DNA from: JAHEKD01 sp965204695
GTDB lineage: Bacteria > Pseudomonadota > Gammaproteobacteria > Arenicellales > JAHEKD01
DNA length: 64,000 bases
Assembly: GCA_965204695.1 (NCBI GenBank)
Contig: OZ242007.1
Coordinates: 2,356,001-2,420,000, forward strand
Direction: 5' to 3'
Part shown: positions 45,466 to 53,735 of the stretch, piece by piece
Layout: each line of letters begins with the position of its first letter
Position numbering within the stretch: position 1 is the stretch's first letter
The notes under the pieces: generated by a model
What the model was told of the DNA's origin: nothing
Database searches by the model: none
The model's input: only the letters and a program-made list of their open reading frames with translations
Made by a program: the position numbers and the translations under genes

Positions 45466-45481
45466 TATCTATTGATAGATA
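45466..45481. promoter_or_regulatory. Operator 1 for TetR (own promoter side)
   Basis: TATCTA-TTGA-TAGATA lies about 30 bases upstream of the TetR start. It shares both arms with operator 2. Repression of the regulator gene by its own product is inferred. Confidence 0.6.
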
Positions 45482-45514
45482 ATATTAATTATCATCCTTG
45501 AACATCTGGGCTAA

Positions 45515-45543
45515 TTGATATACTATCTATCAGTAGATAGATA
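45515..45543 (+). promoter_or_regulatory. GST promoter with embedded TetR operator 2
   Basis: A possible -35 TTGATA (45515-45520) and -10 TAGATA (45538-45543) are 17 bases apart. The palindrome CTATCTA-TCAG-TAGATAG (45523-45540) sits between and over the -10, so bound repressor would block RNA polymerase. Confidence 0.6.
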
Positions 45544-45560
45544 TTATGAGGATGACAATC

Positions 45561-46181
45561 ATGAAAGTTTATGACTTTGAAGGGTTTCCTAATCCAGCAC
45601 GTATAAGAATTGCGTTGGCAGAGAAGGGTGTGAGTAATCAAGTTGAATTTTTTTCGGTAAATGTCCCAGAAGGTGAGCATCGCAGCGAAGAATTTAAATC
45701 AAAAAACCCGGACAGCACTGTTCCTGTATTAGAGCTCGATGATGGAACTTGTATCAGTGAATGTACAGCCATCACAGAGTATATTGATCATCATTTCGAT
45801 GGTATTAAGTTAACTGGTAAAACAGCAAAAGAACGCGCAGTCGTTCACATGATGCAGCGACGCGCGGAGCAGAATCTGCTGGATGCAGTCAGTGCTTATT
45901 TTCATCATGCAACTGTTGGTCTAGGCCCGGACATCGAGATTTATCAGAATAAAGAATGGGGAGAGAAGCAAAAACAAAAAGCAATTTTAGGCATGAAATA
46001 TTTTGATGGTATTTTGGCCAAACATCCATTTGTTGCTGGCGATCAGTATTCAATGGCTGATATTACGGTTTTTGCCGGTTTAGCATTTGCGGACTTCGCA
46101 AAAATCGAAATTCCCTCGGATTGTGATAATCTGATTGAATGGCGCAAACGAATGTCAGCGAGACCCAGTATAGCTGGATAA
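45561..46181 (+). CDS. Glutathione S-transferase family protein
   Basis: The protein has an N-terminal thioredoxin-like glutathione domain (MKVYDFEGFPNPARIRIALAEKG with the catalytic region, then STVPVLELDDGTCISECTAI) and a C-terminal helical domain (GDQYSMADITVFAGLAFADF). I start at 45561 because it has GAGGA upstream; an ATG at 45546 is also in frame. It conjugates or reduces electrophiles with glutathione. Under probable TetR control from the divergent gene. Confidence 0.9.
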   Translation: MKVYDFEGFPNPARIRIALAEKGVSNQVEFFSVNVPEGEHRSEEFKSKNPDSTVPVLELDDGTCISECTAITEYIDHHFDGIKLTGKTAKERAVVHMMQRRAEQNLLDAVSAYFHHATVGLGPDIEIYQNKEWGEKQKQKAILGMKYFDGILAKHPFVAGDQYSMADITVFAGLAFADFAKIEIPSDCDNLIEWRKRMSARPSIAG

Positions 46182-46219
46182 TAAGTGAATCTATTTAATT
46201 CTTTTTAAGAGATCAAAAT

Positions 46220-46876
46220 ATGGAACTAAACTCTGATTTTAATCAACGTGTTGTTGTAAAACCGAAAGATTATCACTGGGCTCCCTCTCCCATGCCAGGT
46301 GTCGAACGGATGATGTTGGATCGAATCGGTGATGAAGTTGCGCGTGCAACTACGATCGTGCGATATGCACCCAACAGTTCTTTTTCACCGCATACTCATG
46401 GTGGTGGTGAAGAATTTCTGGTTTTGGACGGTGTTTTCAGTGATGAACACGGCGATTATCCAAAAGGAAGTTATGTGCGTAACCCTATTGGTACGTCGCA
46501 TACACCACATATTGGCACCAAAGGTGCGACTATTTTGGTGAAATTGCATCAGTTTCAACCAGACGATAGCAGCCAGTTCTGCATTGATACTGGCCAGACA
46601 GTATGGCAGCCCGGGCAAGGCGGTTTACAAGTGATGCCATTACATCAATTTGGGACTGAGAGTGTGGCTTTAGTCAAATGGCCGGCCGGTGAAAAATTCA
46701 AGCCGCATACCCATGTTGGTGGTGAAGAAATTTATGTATTAAAAGGTGAATTTATTGATGAGCATGGTCGTTACCCGGCCGGTAGTTGGATCCGCAGCCC
46801 ACACATGAGCCACCATCACCCATATGTTGAACAAGAGACGATTATCTGGGTTAAAACAGGTCACTTGATGGAATAA
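46220..46876 (+). CDS. Bicupin, ChrR-like cupin domain protein
   Basis: Two cupin domains are repeated in tandem: FSPHTHGGGEEFLVLDG (about residues 55-71) and FKPHTHVGGEEIYVLKG (about 158-174). Each carries the H-x-H and E metal ligands. The type resembles the C-terminal cupin of anti-sigma factor ChrR. It follows the GST gene by 38 bases and may share its transcript. It could be a metal-dependent oxygenase/isomerase or a sensor; the sequence does not decide. Confidence 0.85.
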   Translation: MELNSDFNQRVVVKPKDYHWAPSPMPGVERMMLDRIGDEVARATTIVRYAPNSSFSPHTHGGGEEFLVLDGVFSDEHGDYPKGSYVRNPIGTSHTPHIGTKGATILVKLHQFQPDDSSQFCIDTGQTVWQPGQGGLQVMPLHQFGTESVALVKWPAGEKFKPHTHVGGEEIYVLKGEFIDEHGRYPAGSWIRSPHMSHHHPYVEQETIIWVKTGHLME

Positions 46877-46887
46877 AAATTCCTTTT

Positions 46888-48531
46888 CTACTTTTGAAAA
46901 TGAAAACTCACCTGTTCAGCAGGTAATTGGTCACGTCCCAGAATGTAATCCGCCGCTCGCTCGGCAATCATTTGTGTCGGAGCATTAAGATTCCCACTTG
47001 CTATTTCCGGCATGACTGACGCATCAATGACGTGCAAGCCATCAAGTCCATGTACACGTAGTTGTCCATCGACCACTGCATCTTCACCAGTTCCCATACG
47101 ACAGGTGCCACAAGGATGATAATCCGTTGATGCGGTTGCGCGTATCCACGATTCTATGTCGCTATCAGATTTGATCTCTGGGGCTGGCTCCAAACGTTTG
47201 CCTCGATAAGCATCAAATGCTGGTTGTTGGAAGATTTCCTGCATCTTGTCAAAACCCTCTTTTAATTCCCTCAAGTCGTATGGATTTGACAAGTAGTTAA
47301 AATGTGCAGCCGGCCGTTCGCGCGGATCAGCAGAATGCAGTTTTATTTCTCCGCGACTGCGTGGCCGCAACTGATCAACATTCATCTGAAATCCCTGGAA
47401 CAGTTTCAATTTTCGACCTTCGTACTGATTATAGACTGGGGTGAAATGGTATTGGAGATTGGGATAATCAACCTCATCATTGCCAAACACCAGTCCACCC
47501 ATTTCCCAAACATTTGATGCTCCCATCCCCTTACGAGTCAGTAACCATTCTATGCCGACCATCAGCTTGCGATGAGGTTGGGTGAGCTTATGCAGAGTGA
47601 TGTCTTGAGTACAGGCAAAGCCCGTGTCAACGCTGAGGTGATCCTGCAGGTTTTGACCTACACCGGGAAGGTGATGTTGAGGTTTAATGTCACTGCTACG
47701 CAGATAATCCGCATTACCGATTCCGGAAAGCATCAATAATTGTGGAGTTTTGATTGCACCACAACTGACAATAATCGACTGAGTTGCCACTATTTGTTGG
47801 ATTTCACCTTTGTACTCAAATTCAATACCAGTAGCACGACCATTTTCTATAACAATTCGCCGGACTAAGGCATGGGTCTTTAGTTCAACATTCGGTCTTT
47901 TTAGAGCTGGACGAAGGTGTGCTGTAGCAGCACTACAACGTAAACCATTTTTTGTGGTGCTGTCGAGTCGGGCGATACCCTCTGGTTTATAGCCGTTTAG
48001 GTCTTCTGATGTGCCTTGCCCCGATTGCTCACCGGCCTCCATCAATGCATCATACAAAGGATTTTGTAATTTGCCTTTGGTGACGCCTAAGGGTCCGCTA
48101 TCACCTCGCCAGTCATCAGCACCACGATCAGAGGACTCGCAGCGTTTGAAATAAGGCAGACACTGGGCGTAGGTCCAGTTTGGCAGATCGTGTTCTTCGG
48201 CCCAGCGGTCATAGTCAAGTGGATGACCGCGCATATAAACCATTGAGTTAATCGATGACGAACCACCAATCACTTTTCCTCGTGGTAGATCGATCAGGCG
48301 GTTGTCACAATCCGGTTCAGGCTCAGTCAGGTAATTCCAGTTAATGGAAGGATCCTTGTAAACGTTATAAACCCCGGCTGGAATGTGGATCATCAGTTTG
48401 TGATCCATCGGGCCGGCTTCCAGCACCAGGACTGAATTTTTCCCGTCCTCAGAGAGTCGGTTTGCCATGACGCAACCGGCAGAACCGGCGCCAAGAATGA
48501 TGAAATCGTATTCTGTTTTGTTTATTGACAT
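46888..48531 (-). CDS. GMC oxidoreductase (choline dehydrogenase-like)
   Basis: The 547-residue flavoprotein has the FAD loop DFIILGAGSAGCVMANRLSE, the GMC signature PRGKVIGGSSSINSMVYMRG, and the active-site segment DYHPCGTCRMG. It closely follows the layout of BetA choline dehydrogenase. The substrate may be choline or another primary alcohol. It is monocistronic and convergent with the bicupin gene. No betaine aldehyde dehydrogenase adjoins it. Confidence 0.92.
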   Translation of the reverse strand: MSINKTEYDFIILGAGSAGCVMANRLSEDGKNSVLVLEAGPMDHKLMIHIPAGVYNVYKDPSINWNYLTEPEPDCDNRLIDLPRGKVIGGSSSINSMVYMRGHPLDYDRWAEEHDLPNWTYAQCLPYFKRCESSDRGADDWRGDSGPLGVTKGKLQNPLYDALMEAGEQSGQGTSEDLNGYKPEGIARLDSTTKNGLRCSAATAHLRPALKRPNVELKTHALVRRIVIENGRATGIEFEYKGEIQQIVATQSIIVSCGAIKTPQLLMLSGIGNADYLRSSDIKPQHHLPGVGQNLQDHLSVDTGFACTQDITLHKLTQPHRKLMVGIEWLLTRKGMGASNVWEMGGLVFGNDEVDYPNLQYHFTPVYNQYEGRKLKLFQGFQMNVDQLRPRSRGEIKLHSADPRERPAAHFNYLSNPYDLRELKEGFDKMQEIFQQPAFDAYRGKRLEPAPEIKSDSDIESWIRATASTDYHPCGTCRMGTGEDAVVDGQLRVHGLDGLHVIDASVMPEIASGNLNAPTQMIAERAADYILGRDQLPAEQVSFHFQK

Positions 48532-48639
48532 ACGATGATTCTAGCGGTGAATCGGTCTATCAAGCAATGTTACTGCGTGTACTTGAAAAGCAAATTTAAG
48601 TACACTTAATCAAGATTCACATTGTTCAAGTAACTCTTT

Positions 48640-49116
48640 ATGAAAAATTTCATTAGAACATCAGTGCAGACCGTCAAGCCCGAGTGGTGTGATTACAATG
48701 GTCATATGAATGTGGCTTTTTACACCCTGGCGTTTGAAAACGCTGCCTTCGAAGCTCAAGAAGTCATTGATTTTGGCGAGCGTTATGTCAAAGAAGATCA
48801 AAAAAGTATTTTCACCACTAAAGCCACTTATAGCTTTTTACAGGAAATGAATCAGGGCGAACCGCTTTATATTGATTACTGGATTATCGACTATGCACCA
48901 AAGTTAATTCATGTATTAATGGAAATGTATCATGCCGAAAAAGGGTTTATGGCAGCTCATACTGAGCAGATGATGGTCAACATCGATATGGTCGAACGAC
49001 GCTCGGCTGTGATTACGGATGATAAGTTAGCCATGTTGGATGAATACAAACAAGCGGTCCAAGCCCACGAATTTCCATCCGGGATCGGTGAGGCAATCGG
49101 GATTAAAAAGAAATAA
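48640..49116 (+). CDS. Hotdog-fold thioesterase
   Basis: The 158-residue protein has the 4HBT-type hotdog pattern: VKPEWCDYNGHMNVAFYTLAFENAAFE with the catalytic D-Y-N-G-H-M motif, then TTKATYSFLQEMNQGEPLYI. It hydrolyses an acyl-CoA. In carnitine catabolism a similar enzyme (CdhB) releases betaine from betainyl-CoA, so the osmolyte context is suggestive. Carnitine dehydrogenase and the beta-keto acid cleavage enzyme are not in the window. Confidence 0.85.
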   Translation: MKNFIRTSVQTVKPEWCDYNGHMNVAFYTLAFENAAFEAQEVIDFGERYVKEDQKSIFTTKATYSFLQEMNQGEPLYIDYWIIDYAPKLIHVLMEMYHAEKGFMAAHTEQMMVNIDMVERRSAVITDDKLAMLDEYKQAVQAHEFPSGIGEAIGIKKK

Positions 49117-49123
49117 TGAAGTT

Positions 49124-51538
49124 CTACGCTTTTAGGTTTTCATTTTTAGGGTCGTAGGGCGGTGTAGACAGGATCTTTGCTGAAATCTCTTCACCCAACA
49201 AGGAGACATAAAGTTTAGAATTTTTTTCAAAGGCGGTTGAATTAAGAAAGGCTATCGCAAGGCTTTTACCAACTGTATATCCATAAGCAGCAGAGGTGAT
49301 CGAACCTGCTAATTTATCATCAGCAAAAACCGCTTCGCCAATCAAACATTCACAAGGTTCATTTTCTAATGTCAGTAACACGCATTGACTGGATGGCTGC
49401 CGATCTTGTAAAGCCTGTTTGCCGATAAAATCTTTATCCAGCTTGGCGAAGTGCATCAAGCCAACTTCTTTGTGGGTAACGTCATTAGCCAATTCGTGTC
49501 CACCACGATAGAACTTTTCCATACGCAAACTATCAATGGCTTTTGAACCGAATACACCAATCTCGAAGGCTTGTCCGGCTTGCCAGAGTGTATCCCAAAG
49601 TTTGCCGAGTTTTTCATTGGGTGCATGTAATTCCCAGGCTAATTCACCTGTGAAAGATAATCTCAGAGCAATAACTTCAATCTCTGCGACTTGAATTTCA
49701 CGAGCTTGTAGCCAAGGGAAAGCCTGGTTAGTCAAATTGGTATCTGTAAGTTGAGATAACACATCCCGTGAGTGAGGGCCGGCCAGGGTTAATATTCCAA
49801 TCTCATCTGTTCGGTTTGTAAACTTAACTTGTTCATCACCATGTTGGTGAATCGTCAACCAGTCCCAAACTCGGCGTTCAGATGGACCGCCGGTGACAAA
49901 ATAAAAACGATTGTCGCCAAGCTTAGCGATCGTGGCTTCACCTTCAATAGTGCCTTTTTCGTTCAGTAACAATGTAAGGCAAGTGCTTCCGATGTTTTTT
50001 GGCATTCGGTTAGCGCAGACACGATTTAAAAATACTTCGGCTTGTTCCCCACCGAGTTCGAATTTAGCAAAAGCTGAAAAATCTCCCAGGCCGACTCGCT
50101 CGCGTACAGTCTTGCACTCTTCAGCAACTTGATCATCAATCTTGGTACGACGCCAACCAAAGGGCTCTGGTGCATAAACACGTGGCCGTTCCCAACCTCC
50201 TGCTTCTTCAAATAAAGCTCCCAGGGCTTTGGTTTGTTTGAAAGCACCAGAGGTTTTAATCTCGCGCATTGTTACACGCTGATGCTGGGGATAGGGCATG
50301 GCCTGACGTAAAGTGTAATCCTCGGTTGAGCGAACCCGAGAAAATTCGGCATCCGCCCAAATTCCAAACCGTCTAGGATCAAAGGCACGCGTAGAAATAT
50401 CAGCGCTACCTTGTATCATCCATTGGGCTAAGGTTCGCCCAGCCCCCGGTCCCCAGGCAATGCCCACCGTCGCACCACAGGCCAACCAGTAGTTCCTCAA
50501 TCCCGGCGCAGGGCCAAGTAACATTGATCCATCTGGTGTGTAAGTTATGCCGCCATTAACGATTCGCTTTATGCCGCGCTCCATAAGACTGGGACAGCGT
50601 TCAAAGCAGTTTTCCAGCCAGGGCATGATATTTTCTAAGTTTGGCTCGAATAATTCGTTTTGTGATTCCCAAGGGCAACCTGCTAACCAAACCGACTGCG
50701 GGTCCTGTTTATCATAAAGGCCAATCAAGGCTGAATTCTGTTCACGCCGCAGATAACCACAAAAATAATCATCACGAGTGACCGGGATTTCATGCGACAT
50801 GGCTTCTAGCTCAGGCACATTATCGGTAACCACATAATGGTGCAGCATGGTCGTGATCGGTAAATCCAGGCCACTAAAAGCTCCGATTTGGCGGGCATGG
50901 TAACCGCCCGCATTTACGACATGCTCACAGGTGATAGTGCCTTGTTCAGTGGTGATCTGCCATTCGCCGCTAGCCAGTTGCTTTACATCGATGACGCGAT
51001 TATGACGAATCACTTCAGCACCAAGCTGCCGTGCACCTTTAGCCATCGCCTGGCAAGTGCCGGAGGGGTCAACATGGCCATCGTCAGGTGTGTAAAGTGC
51101 TGCCAGTACGCCAGCTGATTTAATGTCGTAAAGTGGATTGAGATCAGCGACTTCAGACGGGCTAATAATGTGCGATTCTTGTCCACGAGCTAAGATAGTG
51201 TCACGAACATGATTAATCCAATCAAGATGATCCTCAGAAGTCGCGACCCGCAATGATCCGCAACCATGCCAGCTCACACTAACTTCCGTTTCAGCCTCGA
51301 TGGTTTTGTAAAGATCAACCGCATAATCATGCATGCTTCCAAGAGAATAACCGCCGATCATGCGACTGACCAACCCGGCAGCATGCCATGTAGCACCGGA
51401 AGTCAGTTCTGATTTTTCAATCAGCACGCAATCGGTCCAGCCTTCCTTTGCCAAATGATAGAGCACACCGGCACCCATGTTGCCGCCGCCGATGACTACA
51501 ACTCTATAGTGGGGTTTCAAAGATTTTCCTGCAGCCAT
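49124..51538 (-). CDS. Dimethylglycine/sarcosine dehydrogenase-like FAD protein with GCV_T domain
   Basis: The 804-residue protein has an N-terminal DAO-type FAD domain (VVVIGGGNMGAGVLYHLAKEG) with the flavin-attachment sequence GATWHAAGL (H52), a middle FAO_M-like part, and a C-terminal GcvT/folate-binding domain (from about residue 430). This is the layout of dimethylglycine and sarcosine dehydrogenases, which remove a methyl group as formaldehyde or methylene-tetrahydrofolate. It is near a Rieske oxygenase gene that could make its substrate. Exact amine is unproven. Confidence 0.9.
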   Translation of the reverse strand: MAAGKSLKPHYRVVVIGGGNMGAGVLYHLAKEGWTDCVLIEKSELTSGATWHAAGLVSRMIGGYSLGSMHDYAVDLYKTIEAETEVSVSWHGCGSLRVATSEDHLDWINHVRDTILARGQESHIISPSEVADLNPLYDIKSAGVLAALYTPDDGHVDPSGTCQAMAKGARQLGAEVIRHNRVIDVKQLASGEWQITTEQGTITCEHVVNAGGYHARQIGAFSGLDLPITTMLHHYVVTDNVPELEAMSHEIPVTRDDYFCGYLRREQNSALIGLYDKQDPQSVWLAGCPWESQNELFEPNLENIMPWLENCFERCPSLMERGIKRIVNGGITYTPDGSMLLGPAPGLRNYWLACGATVGIAWGPGAGRTLAQWMIQGSADISTRAFDPRRFGIWADAEFSRVRSTEDYTLRQAMPYPQHQRVTMREIKTSGAFKQTKALGALFEEAGGWERPRVYAPEPFGWRRTKIDDQVAEECKTVRERVGLGDFSAFAKFELGGEQAEVFLNRVCANRMPKNIGSTCLTLLLNEKGTIEGEATIAKLGDNRFYFVTGGPSERRVWDWLTIHQHGDEQVKFTNRTDEIGILTLAGPHSRDVLSQLTDTNLTNQAFPWLQAREIQVAEIEVIALRLSFTGELAWELHAPNEKLGKLWDTLWQAGQAFEIGVFGSKAIDSLRMEKFYRGGHELANDVTHKEVGLMHFAKLDKDFIGKQALQDRQPSSQCVLLTLENEPCECLIGEAVFADDKLAGSITSAAYGYTVGKSLAIAFLNSTAFEKNSKLYVSLLGEEISAKILSTPPYDPKNENLKA

Positions 51539-51612
51539 CCGGGCATTAAAGACGTTTTAGCATCGCGATGAAGTTTTGAAGATTGTTTGGGCCTGAACTT
51601 AAGACTTGACTG

Positions 51613-51785
51613 TATTCGCAGTCTGCTCATTTAGATCCCTCGGCAAGCTCAGGATGACAACTCTCTGTCATCCTGAGGAGCAAAGCGACTCGAGGATCTT
51701 TTGAAACTACTTCATGCCTAAATCGAGGATTCGGTTCTATTCGGAGTCTGCTCATTTAGATTCCTCGGAAAGCTCGGGATGACAA
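51613..51785. repeat. Direct repeat pair with an inverted copy between
   Basis: A segment of about 47 bases (tattcgcagtctgctcattt onward) at 51613-51660 recurs with few changes at 51738-51785 in the same orientation. Between them TGTCATCCTG (from about 51666) is an inverted copy of CAGGATGACA, forming a hairpin. These resemble the CTCAGGATGACA/TGTCATCCTGAG intergenic repeats found in many proteobacterial genomes. The whole 272-base gap 51539-51810 holds no gene. Confidence 0.65.
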
Positions 51786-51810
51786 AAAAGAATAAACCGG
51801 GCCATCACAA

Positions 51811-52431
51811 CTACGGTCGCAGTGAAATCGGTGTATTGGCCCAAACCACAACAGCCTCGACATCGCCAGGGTTGCGAAAAGTATGTGGAATATCACTGGG
51901 GAAGGAAAAACTGTCGCCTTTGCTCAAATGAAAAGTTTTCTCTCCCAGTGCAATCTCGATTTCACCTTCGAGAATCAACCCAGCTTCTTCACCCTGGTGG
52001 GTGTACAAGTCATCACCGGAGTTGCCACCTGGGGCATAACGTGAAATTCCCAATGCCAGTTGCCGGTCCAGGGTGGCGGAGAGTAAATGATCCTCCATAC
52101 CTAGATAATCGGTGGTGGATAATTCACTGTAAGTCAATCGCCGTCGTTTGTTGGCACGAACAATATAAGGTCGCTCATCAGCTGGCACCGGACCGTCATT
52201 TTGGAAAAACCAACCCACAGGGGCTTCCAAAGCTTCGGCAATATCTTGCATGGCGGTCAAAGAGGGCCGGGCTTGACCACGCTCGATTTTGCTCAAAAAA
52301 CTCACTGAACGTCCGCATTTTTGCGATAATTCAACTAATGTCAGGTTATGGGCCTTGCGTAGCTGACGGATTTCATTGCCGAGCTGATTGGCTTGTTTAG
52401 GACTATTTTCTATGCTAGATTCGACTTTCAT
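51811..52431 (-). CDS. XRE-cupin transcriptional regulator
   Basis: The protein has an N-terminal XRE helix-turn-helix (RKAHNLTLVELSQKCGRSVSFLSKIERG) and a C-terminal cupin effector domain (THQGEEAGLILEGEIEIALG, then FSFPSDIPHTFRNPGD). This class often controls amine, amino acid or betaine catabolism. The ATG at 52431 is used; the frame is open upstream to 52479. It is divergent from the DddP-like/Rieske operon and is its likely regulator. Confidence 0.9.
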   Translation of the reverse strand: MKVESSIENSPKQANQLGNEIRQLRKAHNLTLVELSQKCGRSVSFLSKIERGQARPSLTAMQDIAEALEAPVGWFFQNDGPVPADERPYIVRANKRRRLTYSELSTTDYLGMEDHLLSATLDRQLALGISRYAPGGNSGDDLYTHQGEEAGLILEGEIEIALGEKTFHLSKGDSFSFPSDIPHTFRNPGDVEAVVVWANTPISLRP

Positions 52432-52502
52432 GAAAAATATGATAGCATAATTTTCATATAGGTAAATAGAAAGCATCAAAATTTGTTAAAACGACACAGA
52501 AC

Positions 52503-53735
52503 ATGAACATTTCGCACCCGGACTTTATGGTGACTAACGATGATTGGAGTGATATGTCCAAAATTCGTCCATTGCCCCAGGTTGATTTTCAGCGTTTGCA
52601 TCAATACCGTTTAGGTCGAATTCGTGCTGAGCTGAAAAAAACCGGTGCTTCGATGTGCATGCTGGTCAGTCCGATCAGCCTTCGCTATGCGGCTAACTAT
52701 CGTTGCTATGGCTTGTTCCAGGCCCACATCCCCACCAGTTATATGTTTGTTCCTGTTGAAGGTCCTGTGGTTTTATACAATGCTTATGATCCCAAATCCT
52801 TGGCTGATGAAATCCGGCCCGGCAGACCCATTTGCTTTTTTGATGGTGGTTTCCATCTGAATGAGTCGGCAGATAAGCTGGCCGATGACCTGGTGAATTA
52901 TTTAAGTGAAATTGGCACTGATAATCGTCGAGTGGCGATCGAATATGTAAATCCAAGCATCGTTCAGGCTCTGGAGAACAAGGGCCTTGAAGTCATCGAT
53001 GGGGTGGATATCTCCGAGCACGCCAAAGTGATCAAGTCGAATGATGAGCTTGAATGCATGCGTTGGGCTATTGCAGTGGCAGAACTCGGTATCAGCAAAC
53101 TCAAGCAAGCGATACAACCCGGGGTATCAGAAACGCAGCTTTGGGCTTTGTTAAATTATGCCAATCTGGCGAATGATGGTGACTGGCATGATGGTCGAAT
53201 GTTAGCTTCGGGCGATAGAATCAACCCTTGGTTACAGGAGGCTTCAACCCGCAAAATAGAATCCGGTGATTTGGTCGGCTTTGACACAGACATGATTGGG
53301 CCGCTGGGTTATTTCGCCGATATTTCCCGGACCATGCATTGTGGGCCAGCTAAGCCGACTAAACGTCAAAAAGAACTTTATCGTTTAGCTTATGATGAAG
53401 TGCATCACAACATGAGCTTGCTTAAAGCTGGTGTTAAATTTTCTGAGTTTCAACAGCGAGCTTATCCCACGGAAGAGATTTATCATCAAAACGCCTATCC
53501 ATGTATTCTCCATGCTGTTGGTATGACAGACGAATACCCACGTATTAACCCTATATTCCGCGGACCGACTCCTTATGACGGTGAATTTGAAGCCGGTATG
53601 GTAGTGTGTATTGAAAGTTATGTTGGTGCAGTGGGTGAGCGTGATGGAGTCAAGTTGGAGCAGCAAGTGTTAGTCACAGAACAGGGTTGCGAGTTGCTGA
53701 TCAATTACCCCTTTGAAGAAGAATTACTGGATTAA
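52503..53735 (+). CDS. DddP-like M24-family metalloenzyme (possible DMSP lyase)
   Basis: The 410-residue protein is M24 (creatinase/aminopeptidase P fold). It aligns by eye with DddP, a DMSP lyase giving dimethyl sulfide and acrylate. Metal ligands are D261, D263 (FDTD), D273 (ADIS), H337 (HAVGM), E371 (IES) and E386 (KLEQQ), with spacing nearly identical to the six ligands I recall for Ruegeria DddP. The general base equivalent D343 and the Tyr equivalent Y332 are also there. It is first in an operon with a Rieske oxygenase (TAATG overlap) and divergent from an XRE-cupin regulator. A related but different substrate is possible. Confidence 0.7.
   Translation: MNISHPDFMVTNDDWSDMSKIRPLPQVDFQRLHQYRLGRIRAELKKTGASMCMLVSPISLRYAANYRCYGLFQAHIPTSYMFVPVEGPVVLYNAYDPKSLADEIRPGRPICFFDGGFHLNESADKLADDLVNYLSEIGTDNRRVAIEYVNPSIVQALENKGLEVIDGVDISEHAKVIKSNDELECMRWAIAVAELGISKLKQAIQPGVSETQLWALLNYANLANDGDWHDGRMLASGDRINPWLQEASTRKIESGDLVGFDTDMIGPLGYFADISRTMHCGPAKPTKRQKELYRLAYDEVHHNMSLLKAGVKFSEFQQRAYPTEEIYHQNAYPCILHAVGMTDEYPRINPIFRGPTPYDGEFEAGMVVCIESYVGAVGERDGVKLEQQVLVTEQGCELLINYPFEEELLD

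Noticed and set aside
52503..53735. Naming the M24 gene plainly dddP
   Set aside because: Catalytic residues match, but members of this family with other substrates are plausible and the Rieske neighbour is unusual, so the symbol was left empty.
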